Origin: Xanthomonas citri pv. mangiferaeindicae
GTDB lineage: Bacteria; Pseudomonadota; Gammaproteobacteria; Xanthomonadales; Xanthomonadaceae
DNA length: 64,000 nt
Assembly (NCBI GenBank): GCA_002240395.1
Contig: CP016836.1
Span: forward strand, 3,286,001-3,350,000
Direction of reading: 5' to 3'
The notes beneath the pieces were generated by a model, which worked only from the letters and a program-made list of their open reading frames with translations, did no database searches and was not told where the DNA came from. Made by a program: the position numbers and the translations under genes. How positions within the stretch are numbered: the first letter of the stretch is position 1; each line of letters opens with the position of its first letter. This document shows, in pieces, positions 21,226-28,828 of this stretch.

Positions 21226-22091
21226 GGGGCAGTCGCTGCGAAGTGGCGGCGGTACAGCGTGCGGCCGCAGGGCTGGATCAGGTCGGCGGCGTGCAGGTAG
21301 TTTTCCGAGTGCCCGGTATAAAGCAGGCTGGCCGCGTCCATGTGCGTGATCAGCCGCGACAGGATGCCGCGCTGGGTCGGCTTGTCGAAGTAGATCATCA
21401 CATTGCGGCAGAAGATCGCATCGAACGGACCGCCGACATCGTAACGGCTGGCCAGCAGATTCAAGGGACGGAACTCGATCAGCGCCTGCAGCGCCGGATG
21501 CACGCGGCACTTGCCGGCATTGGGGCCGGTGCCGCGCTGGAAGAAGCGGCGCCGCAGGTCCGCGTCGAGTGCGGCGACGCGTTCGATCGGATAGACGCCC
21601 TGACGCGCGGTCGCCAGGACCTGGGTGTCGATGTCGGTCGCGACGATGCGCACCGGCGGCTGCAGCGTGTCGAAGGCCTCGCAGGCGGTGATGGCCATCG
21701 AGTACGGTTCCTCGCCGGTCGAGGCTGCGCACGACCACAGCGTCAGCGGCTTGCGGCCCGACCCGGCGCGCTGCAACTGGGTGCGCAGCGTCTCGAAGTG
21801 GTGCGGCTCGCGGAAGAACGAGGTCAGATTGGTGGTCAGCGCATTGGTGAACGCCTGCCATTCATCGCCGTCGGGATCGCCCTCCAGCAACGCCAGATAG
21901 TCACTGAAGTCGTCGAGGCCGAGCGCGCGCAGCCGCCGCGACAGCCGGCCGTAGACCATGTCGCGCTTGCTGGCGACCAGCGCGATGCCCGCCCGGTCGT
22001 GGATCAGCTGGCACACGCGACGGAAATCGCGGTCGGCGAACACGAACTGGCGGGCGTCGCCGGGCGGGTGGGGCAGGGAAGCGGCACTCAT
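21222..22091 (-). CDS. cheR: chemotaxis protein methyltransferase CheR
   Basis: Uses S-adenosylmethionine to methylate glutamates in chemoreceptors; 289 aa. The N-terminal helical domain (about 10-85) recognises receptors. The methyltransferase domain follows with SAM-binding motif LWSCAASTGEEPYSMA and FDAIFCRNVMIYF. It is the first gene of cheR-cheD-cheB, 31 bp downstream of a strong sigma-28 promoter. Two of the three nearby MCPs end in DWAEF, a likely CheR-docking tail. Confidence 0.96.
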   Translation of the reverse strand: MSAASLPHPPGDARQFVFADRDFRRVCQLIHDRAGIALVASKRDMVYGRLSRRLRALGLDDFSDYLALLEGDPDGDEWQAFTNALTTNLTSFFREPHHFETLRTQLQRAGSGRKPLTLWSCAASTGEEPYSMAITACEAFDTLQPPVRIVATDIDTQVLATARQGVYPIERVAALDADLRRRFFQRGTGPNAGKCRVHPALQALIEFRPLNLLASRYDVGGPFDAIFCRNVMIYFDKPTQRGILSRLITHMDAASLLYTGHSENYLHAADLIQPCGRTLYRRHFAATAP

Positions 22092-22121
22092 GGCGACCGG
22101 CGCGTCAGGGAGACTCGATGG

Positions 22122-22148
22122 TTATCGGCGCGACGCCGGCGAAGTTGA
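22122..22148 (-). promoter_or_regulatory. sigma-28 (FliA) promoter for cheR-cheD-cheB
   Basis: On the minus strand: TCAA, 15 bases, GCCGATAA. The -10 element is a perfect match to the FliA consensus, and it lies 31 bp upstream of the cheR start. This is the best of a series of such sites in the window. Confidence 0.78.
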
Positions 22149-22170
22149 CCGCGATCGTCGCGTCACGCGC

Positions 22171-22195
22171 AAGGCCCGGCACTGGGCCGGGCCTT
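22171..22195 (-). terminator. hairpin downstream of the first MCP gene
   Basis: AAGGCCCGGC pairs with GCCGGGCCTT around a five-base loop, 28 bp after the MCP stop. There is no T tract. It separates the MCP from the cheR promoter and may act as a terminator. Confidence 0.5.
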
Positions 22196-22222
22196 GTCGG
22201 TGCCCCGTATCGGCGGCGACGA

Positions 22223-24585
22223 TCAGAACTCCGCCCAGTCCGCCTCGGCCAGAGCGGGCGCGGCGGGAGCGCGTGTTGCCGGACGTGGCGCGGCGGGTGC
22301 CGGCTTGCGCGACGGTGGCGGCGCTGCCCGGGTCGGTTTCGCGGCGGGTGCGGCCACGGCCTGTCCTTCGATCCGCAGCATCGAGATCGCGTCGGCCAGG
22401 CCCGTGGCCTGCTCCTCCATCGCCCGCGCGGCGGCCGAGGCTTCTTCGACCAGTGCGGCGTTCTGCTGGGTGGTCTCGTCCATCTGCACGATGGTCTGGT
22501 TGACCTGCTCGATACCCGCGGCCTGTTCCTGCGAGGCGGCGGAGATTTCGGCCATGATGTCGGTCACCCGCTGCACCGAGGCGACCATCTCGGCCATGGT
22601 CTTGCCAGCCTGTCCAGCGAGCGCGGCACCGCTGGCGACCTTGCTGGTGGAGTCGTCGATCAGGCCCTTGATCTCCTTGGCGGCGTTGGCGCTGCGCTGG
22701 GCAAGCGTACGGACCTCGGAGGCCACGACCGCGAAACCGCGCCCTGTTCGCCGGCGCGTGCGGCCTCGACGGCGGCGTTGAGCGCGAGAATATTGGTCTG
22801 GAACGCGATGCCGTCGATGACCGAGATGATGTCGGCGATCTTGCGCGATGAGGCCTCGATGTCGGCCATCGTGGAAACGACCTGACCGACGACCTCGCCG
22901 CCCTGGGAGGCGACGGTGGCCGCGCCTTGGGCGAGCTGATTGGCCTGGCGGGCGTGGTCGGCGTTCTGGCGCACGGTGGAGGTCAGTTCCTCCATCGAGG
23001 CGGCGGTTTCTTCCAGATTGGCCGCCTGCTGCTCGGTGCGGCGCGAGAGGTCGTCGTTGCCCGAGGCGATCTCGGTGGACGCGGTGCCGATCGCAGCCGA
23101 CGCGTCCTGGATGCGGGCGACGATGGCGGTGAGCTGGGCGACGGTGGCGTTGGCGTCGTCGCGCATGCGGGCGAACACGCCGTGGAAATCGCCTTCCATG
23201 CGCGCGGTCAGATCGCCCGAGGCGAGCGCATTGAGCACGTGCGAGACCTGCGCCAGGCTGACCGCGTTGGCGTCGAGCAGGCTGTTGAGCTGCTGCGCCA
23301 GCTGCAGGATGAAGCCGTGCTTGCCGTCCAGCGAGACGCGATGGTCGAGATCGCCGGCCGCGGCCGCGGACACGATGCGGGCGACTTCGGCTTCGACCCG
23401 GACTTCACCGGTGCGGTCGCGCCATTCGGCGATCAGGCCGATATCGCGGCCGTGCGCGTCGCGGATCGGCGAGATGATCTGCGCGATGCAGGCGTCCTGG
23501 TAATGCATCTCGCGGTGCGCGATGCCGCGCTCCTTGAGACTGGTCAGCACGCGCTGGTCCGGCTTGCCGTCCAGCTCGAACGTCGCCAGCGAGGCCCCCA
23601 GCAGCGGCTGGGCCGGATCGTAGTGCGGCAGCTCGGCGGCGATCGCCTCGGCGTTGTCGCGCATCACGGTTTCCAGCGCCGGATTGACGTAGAGGATGTC
23701 GAACTTCTCGTCGGTGACGATCATGCCGGTCGAGGCACTGTCGAGCGCGGTGCGGATGCGCAGATTCTCGCTGGCAATCTTTTGGTCGCGCTCGATCCGC
23801 TCGCGCAGGTCGTGCTGCATCCGCTGCATGGCCTTGAGCAGGTCGCCGATCTCGTCGCGGCGGCTGGCATCGATGCGGGTGTCGAGCTTGCCGCTGGCCA
23901 CGTCATTGGCGACCGCGACTGCCGAGCGGGTGGCGCCGGTGAGGTTGCGTGCCATCAGCCAGGCGATGACCATGCCGCCGGTGATGCCGGCCAGCAGCAT
24001 GACCACCATCAGAATGCTCGACCCGGTCTGCACCGAGCGCGCCTCCTCACGAGCCGCGGTGGCCTGGCGGTCGGCCTCGGCCTGCAGCGCCTGCAACGCG
24101 TTGCCGGCGGCCATGTGCAGGTCGCGGGTGCGGCCGATGAAGGTGTCGGTGGCGTCGTCAGGCAGGTCGAGCTCGATCAGTTCGTTGACCTCGTGGTAGG
24201 AGGCCTTGGCATCGGTCCAAGCGGTCACGAAGCCGTCGTAGAGCTTGCGCTCTTCCGGCGAGACGATCAGCGGCGCGTACGCTGCCATGTTTGCATCGAT
24301 CTGCTGCTCCATCGCAGCGGTGCGCTCGCGCGCATCGCGCTTGACCTGATCGCTGGCGCGCACCAGACCCAGATATGACGCGGCGCGGTACTCGCCGAGC
24401 AGGGCGCGCGTTTCGCCGACTGTGGTCAGCGTCGGCAGGGTGTTGTCGGCCAGGTGGTCGGTCACGCTGTCGAGCGAGCGCAGGCCGATGAAGCCACCCA
24501 CGCCCTGGGCGATCATCAGGATCAGGACGACGCCGAATGCCAGCATCAGTTTCGGTGCGAGCTTGAGATTCGAGAACCAGTGCAT
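22223..24585 (-). CDS. methyl-accepting chemotaxis protein with PAS domain (frameshifted as sequenced)
   Basis: A chemoreceptor of about 787 aa after one missing base at about 22740 is restored. Here the DNA reads ACCGCGCCCTG where the two paralogues read CCGCGGCCCTG. Order: TM1 (about 11-31), a periplasmic four-helix-bundle sensor with ETRALLGEYRAA, TM2 near 190-210, HAMP, a PAS domain (about 275-395, IRTALDSASTGMIVTDEKFD), a second HAMP-like stretch and the signalling tip. The tip ends in DWAEF, a CheR/CheB tether-like pentapeptide. The start MHWFSNLKLAPK at 24585 matches its neighbours. No promoter is obvious in the 70 bp upstream, where a terminator lies. Confidence 0.85.
22390..23200 (-). 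repeat. shared MCP signalling-domain segment, copy 1
   Basis: About 0.8 kb covering the HAMP-adjacent and signalling region, nearly the same at DNA level as 26601-27476 and 29005-29881. Synonymous sites also match, pointing to recent duplication or gene conversion. The frameshift of this gene lies inside this segment. Confidence 0.75.
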
Positions 24586-24614
24586 GCGGCAATCCCCCGT
24601 AGGCGGCCGGATGG

Positions 24615-24648
24615 AAAAAACGGCCCGGATGCGGTCTGCAATCCGGGC
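24615..24648 (-). terminator. intrinsic terminator of the small secreted-protein gene
   Basis: On the minus strand GCCCGGAT pairs with ATCCGGGC around a ten-base loop, followed by CGTTTTTT. It is a textbook Rho-independent terminator 8 bp after the stop of the 128-aa gene, isolating it from the MCP gene downstream. Confidence 0.88.
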
Positions 24649-24655
24649 GCGGGGT

Positions 24656-25042
24656 TTACTTGATGGTGGCGAGCTTGATGTCGCTGGGCGAGCTGACTGC
24701 GATCTCGGCGCGGCTGGCGTCGCGCTGGATGGTGCCCACGACGCACACATCGCGGCCTTCCAGTTCCTCGGGCGAGGGACGGAACCGGTCACGCTGCTCG
24801 TTGGGGATGCGCGCCGAGAAGGTGTGGCGCGGGAACGCGCCGCCCATGTACAGGAAGGTCGGCTGGCCTTCGGTGTTCTCCGCGTAGCGGGTCTTTTCGA
24901 CCTTGCCGCAGACCATGCCGCTCTTGCCGACGAAGCGCACGGCCTGTTCGGGACGGATGGCCTCCTGGGCGAAGGCGGTCGAGGCGCCCCCGACCAGCAG
25001 CAGCGCGGCCAGCAGGGAAGACGTCTTGCAGTGGATGGTCAT
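24656..25042 (-). CDS. small secreted protein of unknown function in the chemotaxis cluster
   Basis: A 128-aa protein with a clear Sec signal peptide (SLLAALLLVGGASTAFA, cleavage about residue 25). The mature part carries VCGKVEKTRYAENTEGQ and DVCVVGTIQRD, a pattern reminiscent of a short OB-fold or beta-barrel module with two cysteines that could form a disulfide. I do not recognise a named family. It has its own sigma-28-like promoter upstream and an intrinsic terminator immediately downstream, so it appears to be a single-gene motility-regulon member acting in the periplasm or outside the cell. Confidence 0.8.
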   Translation of the reverse strand: MTIHCKTSSLLAALLLVGGASTAFAQEAIRPEQAVRFVGKSGMVCGKVEKTRYAENTEGQPTFLYMGGAFPRHTFSARIPNEQRDRFRPSPEELEGRDVCVVGTIQRDASRAEIAVSSPSDIKLATIK

Positions 25043-25094
25043 GGTCTGCTCCTTGATCGATGGACGGCAGGCGCGAAAGCGCCTGTGTCCGCCT

Positions 25095-25123
25095 CTATCG
25101 GCCGTGTGCGGCCGGGCCTTGAG
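25095..25123 (-). promoter_or_regulatory. putative sigma-28 promoter of the small secreted-protein gene
   Basis: Minus strand: TCAAGG, GCCGATAG, with 16 bases between TCAA and the -10 element (one longer than the other sites). It ends 53 bp upstream of the 128-aa gene. Confidence 0.6.
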
Positions 25124-25157
25124 TGAAAGCTGTGTGACGGCGGTCCCAGATCGGGGA

Positions 25158-25625
25158 TCACGCTGCCTGGGGAACCGCCAGTTCGGCGCTGTCGAGCAGG
25201 GTCTCGATGTCGAGCAGGATCAGCATGCGGTCGTCGAACGTGCCGATGCCGGAGATGCAGCGGGTGTCGATCGCCGCACCGAACTCGGGCGTCGGGCGGA
25301 TCTGCTCGGCAGAAAGCGGCACCACGTCCGACACACCGTCGACGACGATCCCCACGACACGGTCCTCGACATTGAGCACGATCATCACCGTGAAACTGTC
25401 ATAGCGCGCCTGCGCCAGGCGCAGCTTCAGGCGCAGGTCGATCACCGGCACGATCGTGCCGCGCAGGTTGATCACGCCTTTGATGTAGTCCGGCGCGTCG
25501 GGCAGGCGGGTGACTGCGTCGTAGCCTCGGATCTCCTGCACCTTGAGGATGTCGACGCCGTAGTGCTCGTCGCCCAGGGTGAAGGTGAGGTACTCGCCGG
25601 CGTTCTGGGGATCTGGACTGCTCAT
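25158..25625 (-). CDS. cheW: chemotaxis coupling protein CheW
   Basis: A 155-aa adaptor linking receptors to CheA, consisting of one CheW (SH3-like) domain (residues about 11-145: LTFTLGDEHYGVDILKVQEI, IKGVINLRGTIVPVIDL, GIGTFDDRMLILLDIETLL). An AGGAGC ribosome-binding site precedes the ATG. It is 55 bp downstream of a sigma-28 site. It is the only free-standing CheW in the window, so it may serve one or both CheA proteins. Confidence 0.95.
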   Translation of the reverse strand: MSSPDPQNAGEYLTFTLGDEHYGVDILKVQEIRGYDAVTRLPDAPDYIKGVINLRGTIVPVIDLRLKLRLAQARYDSFTVMIVLNVEDRVVGIVVDGVSDVVPLSAEQIRPTPEFGAAIDTRCISGIGTFDDRMLILLDIETLLDSAELAVPQAA

Positions 25626-25679
25626 CGGTGCGCTCCTGCAGGCATGCCGCGCTCGCGCGCGTGTCGGGTGTCCCGTGCG

Positions 25680-25706
25680 ACATCGGCCGCGCGGCGGGCA
25701 ACTTTA
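25680..25706 (-). promoter_or_regulatory. sigma-28 promoter for cheW
   Basis: Minus strand: TAAAGTT, spacer, GCCGATGT, with 15 bases between TAAA and the -10 element. The -35 is a full FliA match. It lies between ycgR and cheW. Confidence 0.7.
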
Positions 25707-25716
25707 GGCGCCGGCG

Positions 25717-26499
25717 CTACACGGCGCGGCGGAGCCGGGCGTTGCGCTGGCGCTCGATCTGGAAGATGGACTGCAGGATGCGCCGCTGCGCGGCCGGTGC
25801 CAGCGCGACGAAGCGGCAGCCCGCACGCCAGCGCACCCGCGGGCCGGTCTGCTCGCAGAAGCGGTGCGCCACGGCGACGGCCACGGGAACCGGGGCGGCG
25901 TCCGGCAACTGCAACAGGCAGCGATCGAGCGTGCGCCCGGGTGCAAAACGCGGATCGTCGCCGTCATCCATCGCCACTGCGAGCCCGCCGCCGCTCAGGT
26001 CCAGCACCCGCAGGCCGTCGTCCGATGACGCCGCCGGGGTGTCGCCATGCCCCGGGTGCAGCGTCACGCCGGCATCGAGCGGTGGCACGACACGATAAAG
26101 ATCGCGTCGCTGCAGGCGCAGCAGCGCCTCGGGCCAGGATGCGACGAACGCCTGGCGCCCCTCGTGCAGCATCGGCAATGGCGTCGAGAGTCGGAAACGG
26201 ATCTGCACCGCGTCGAGCCGGGTATCGCAGACGAGTTGGGTGCAGGTCGCAATCCTGCGATTGAGGGCGTCCTGGCGGCTGGCGTCGAGCACCAGCGTGC
26301 CGTCGTCGCCGACCGCGAGCAGTGCGGTCGGGCAGGACAGGTCGCCTGGCATCAGGCTGCCGCTGATCAATGCCTTGGTCTCGACCAGGCTGCGCAGCAC
26401 CCGGCCCATGTCGGCACTGTCGCGCAGCATGTAGCGCGACAGCGCTTCGTCGTCCAGCGGATGGAGCGGGTCTGCAGGCGCCATCGTCCTTGCCGTCAT
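25717..26499 (-). CDS. ycgR: flagellar brake protein YcgR (c-di-GMP-binding PilZ protein)
   Basis: A 260-aa motor brake. The N-terminal YcgR-N domain (about 20-125) is followed by a PilZ domain with both c-di-GMP contacts intact: RRDLYR (131-136, the RxxxR motif) and DLSGGG (167-172, the D/NxSxxG motif). When c-di-GMP rises, YcgR binds the motor and slows swimming. It lies 21 bp downstream of the second MCP gene, probably in the same transcript, linking receptor expression with motor braking. Confidence 0.9.
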   Translation of the reverse strand: MTARTMAPADPLHPLDDEALSRYMLRDSADMGRVLRSLVETKALISGSLMPGDLSCPTALLAVGDDGTLVLDASRQDALNRRIATCTQLVCDTRLDAVQIRFRLSTPLPMLHEGRQAFVASWPEALLRLQRRDLYRVVPPLDAGVTLHPGHGDTPAASSDDGLRVLDLSGGGLAVAMDDGDDPRFAPGRTLDRCLLQLPDAAPVPVAVAVAHRFCEQTGPRVRWRAGCRFVALAPAAQRRILQSIFQIERQRNARLRRAV

Positions 26500-26520
26500 G
26501 CGTGGGGTGGGCCTGGACGA

Positions 26521-28698
26521 TCAGGGCAGCGCGTGGCCTGGGGCCGGCGGGCGGGCCGCGTCCACCACTGCCTGCAGCAACGCGGTGGCGGTATCGACAC
26601 GGAACACCGCGATCGCATCGGCAAGCCCGGCGGCCTGTTCCTCCATCGCCCGCGCAGCAGCCGAGGCTTCTTCGACCAAGGCCGCGTTCTGCTGGGTGGT
26701 CTCGTCCATCTGCACGATGGTCTGGTTGACCTGTTCGATACCCGCCGCCTGCTCCTGCGAGGCGGCGGAGATCTCGGCCATGATGTCGGTCACGCGCTGC
26801 ACCGAGGCGACCATCTCGGCCATCGTGGTGCCGGCCTGTCCTGCGAGCGCGGCGCCGCTGGCGACCTTGCTGGTGGAGTCCTCGATCAGGCCCTTGATCT
26901 CCTTGGCAGCGTTGGCGCTGCGCTGGGCAAGCGTACGGACCTCGGAGGCCACGACCGCAAAGCCGCGGCCCTGTTCGCCGGCCCGCGCGGCCTCGACCGC
27001 GGCGTTGAGCGCGAGGATGTTGGTCTGGAACGCGATGCCGTCGATGACCGAGATGATGTCGGCGATCTTGCGCGAGGAGGCCTCGATGTCGGCCATCGTG
27101 GAAACGACCTGACCGACGACCTCACCGCCCTGGGAGGCGACGGTGGCCGCGCCCTGGGCGAGCTGATTGGCCTGGCGGGCGTGGTCGGCATTCTGGCGGA
27201 CGGTGGAGGTCAGTTCCTCCATCGAGGCCGCGGTTTCTTCCAGATTGGCGGCCTGCTGCTCGGTGCGGCGCGAGAGGTCGTCGTTGCCCGAGGCGATCTC
27301 GGTGGAGGCGGTGCCAATCGCAGCCGACGCGCCCTGGATGCGGGCGACGATGGCGGTGAGCTGGGCGACGGTGGCATTGGCGTCGTCGCGCATGCGGGCG
27401 AACACGCCGTGGAAGTCGCCGTCCATACGCGCGGTCAGGTCGCCGGCGGCGATCGATTGCAGCAGCCGCGAGAGCTCGCTCAGGCTGCGATCGCTGGCCG
27501 CCATCATCGCGTTGAGGCTCTGGATCATGCGGCCGAAGTCGTCGCGGAACCGGCGCTCGTCGCCGCGGACCGAGAAGTCGCCGGCGGCGGCCGCTGCGGC
27601 CAGCCGGTTGATCTCGCCGTTGATCGCCATGAGGCTGGCCTTGGCGGCGTCCATCGCCTCGTGCAGCACCGCGCGGCTGGCGGGCAGGCGGCGCGCGTCG
27701 CGCGACAGGTCGCCGTTGGCGTACTCGTTGAGGATCTCGATTGCCTCGACGAATGCGTCCAGGTGCTCGAACATCATGGTGTTGATGCCCGACGCCAGTT
27801 CGCCGTAGACGCCCGGGAAGTCGACCGGCATCCGGTGACGCATGTCGTCGCCCGCATGCTGGCGGATCATCTCGCGCGTCTGTTCGGAGAACCGCTCGAG
27901 CATGTGCACCATCTCGTCGGTCGAGCGCAGCATCTGGCCGATCTCGTCGCGGCCTTGGTGGCCGGTGCGGATGCTCAGGTCGCCGTGGGCCACGCCGCGG
28001 ATCGCGCTCACCGCCCGCCCCAGCGGCTCGAGCACCGAGCGGCCGATCAGCCAGCCGATCCCGGCGTTGAGCAGCACCAGCAGGCCGCCGACGACGGTCA
28101 TGATCGCGGTGAATGTCAGCGCCTGGGACTGGGTATCGTCGAGATAGACGCCGGTGGTCACGACCCAGCCCCACGGCGCATACAACGCCGAGTAGGAGGT
28201 CTTGTGCACCGGTTCGTCCTCGCCCGGCTTGGCCCAGACGTAGTCGACGTTGCCGCCGCCGGCGCGCGCGACTTCGACAAAGCGGCTGTAGATGGCCGTG
28301 CCATCGGTATCGGTGATCCCGGACACGTCCTTGCCGATCAGGTCCGCGCGCAGCGGGTGCATCAGCATGGTTGGGTGTTCGTCGGTGACGAAGAAGTAGT
28401 CGACGTCGTTGTCCGAGCGCATCGCCGCGAGCGTGCGCAGGGCGCGGTCCTTGGCCTGCTCAAGGGTCAGCTCGCCATGTTCGGCGCGGCTGGCGTACTC
28501 CTCGACAACACCCAGCGCCAGTTTGACCTGCGATGCGACACCGTCCTTGCGGGACTGGTTGAGGTCCACGAACTGGACCCGGGCCGCGACGACGGCCAGC
28601 AGGATGATACCGGTCGCGACGAGCGCGGTCTGGAGCAGGAACTTGCGCTGCATCGAAAGATCGGACAGCGCACGGAGCACGGCGGCGACGGGATTCAT
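26521..28698 (-). CDS. methyl-accepting chemotaxis protein, Cache-type sensor
   Basis: A 725-aa chemoreceptor. TM1 (about 20-40) is followed by a single-Cache periplasmic sensor (about 45-185: YFFVTDEHPTMLMHP, GWVVTTGVYLDD), TM2 near 190-210, HAMP, further HAMP-like modules and the MCP signalling tip. Cache sensors commonly bind small carboxylates or amines; the ligand is not deducible. Unlike the other two MCPs here it lacks the terminal DWAEF pentapeptide and ends PPAPGHALP. The start at 28698 is 29 bp from a sigma-28 site; longer upstream reading is rejected. Confidence 0.93.
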   Translation of the reverse strand: MNPVAAVLRALSDLSMQRKFLLQTALVATGIILLAVVAARVQFVDLNQSRKDGVASQVKLALGVVEEYASRAEHGELTLEQAKDRALRTLAAMRSDNDVDYFFVTDEHPTMLMHPLRADLIGKDVSGITDTDGTAIYSRFVEVARAGGGNVDYVWAKPGEDEPVHKTSYSALYAPWGWVVTTGVYLDDTQSQALTFTAIMTVVGGLLVLLNAGIGWLIGRSVLEPLGRAVSAIRGVAHGDLSIRTGHQGRDEIGQMLRSTDEMVHMLERFSEQTREMIRQHAGDDMRHRMPVDFPGVYGELASGINTMMFEHLDAFVEAIEILNEYANGDLSRDARRLPASRAVLHEAMDAAKASLMAINGEINRLAAAAAAGDFSVRGDERRFRDDFGRMIQSLNAMMAASDRSLSELSRLLQSIAAGDLTARMDGDFHGVFARMRDDANATVAQLTAIVARIQGASAAIGTASTEIASGNDDLSRRTEQQAANLEETAASMEELTSTVRQNADHARQANQLAQGAATVASQGGEVVGQVVSTMADIEASSRKIADIISVIDGIAFQTNILALNAAVEAARAGEQGRGFAVVASEVRTLAQRSANAAKEIKGLIEDSTSKVASGAALAGQAGTTMAEMVASVQRVTDIMAEISAASQEQAAGIEQVNQTIVQMDETTQQNAALVEEASAAARAMEEQAAGLADAIAVFRVDTATALLQAVVDAARPPAPGHALP
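26601..27476 (-). repeat. shared MCP signalling-domain segment, copy 2
   Basis: Nearly identical DNA to 29005-29881 and very similar to 22390-23200. The match extends through synonymous positions and stops sharply near GATCGATTGCAGCAGCC, upstream of which the receptors differ. Confidence 0.8.
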
Positions 28699-28726
28699 GA
28701 GGGTGGCAGGAGTGGGCCTGCCACCG

Positions 28727-28753
28727 GTATCGGCCGCGCTGCGTCGAGATTGA
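28727..28753 (-). promoter_or_regulatory. sigma-28 promoter of the Cache-type MCP gene
   Basis: Minus strand: TCAA, 15 bases, GCCGATAC, ending 29 bp before the MCP start codon. ycgR probably shares this transcript. Confidence 0.72.
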
Positions 28754-28828
28754 GGCGTGTGTGCCGACAGGCGCGTGCCCGGCCGCCCCGACCCCAGTGC
28801 GACGGGGTGGGCCGGCCGGGCCTGGCGA

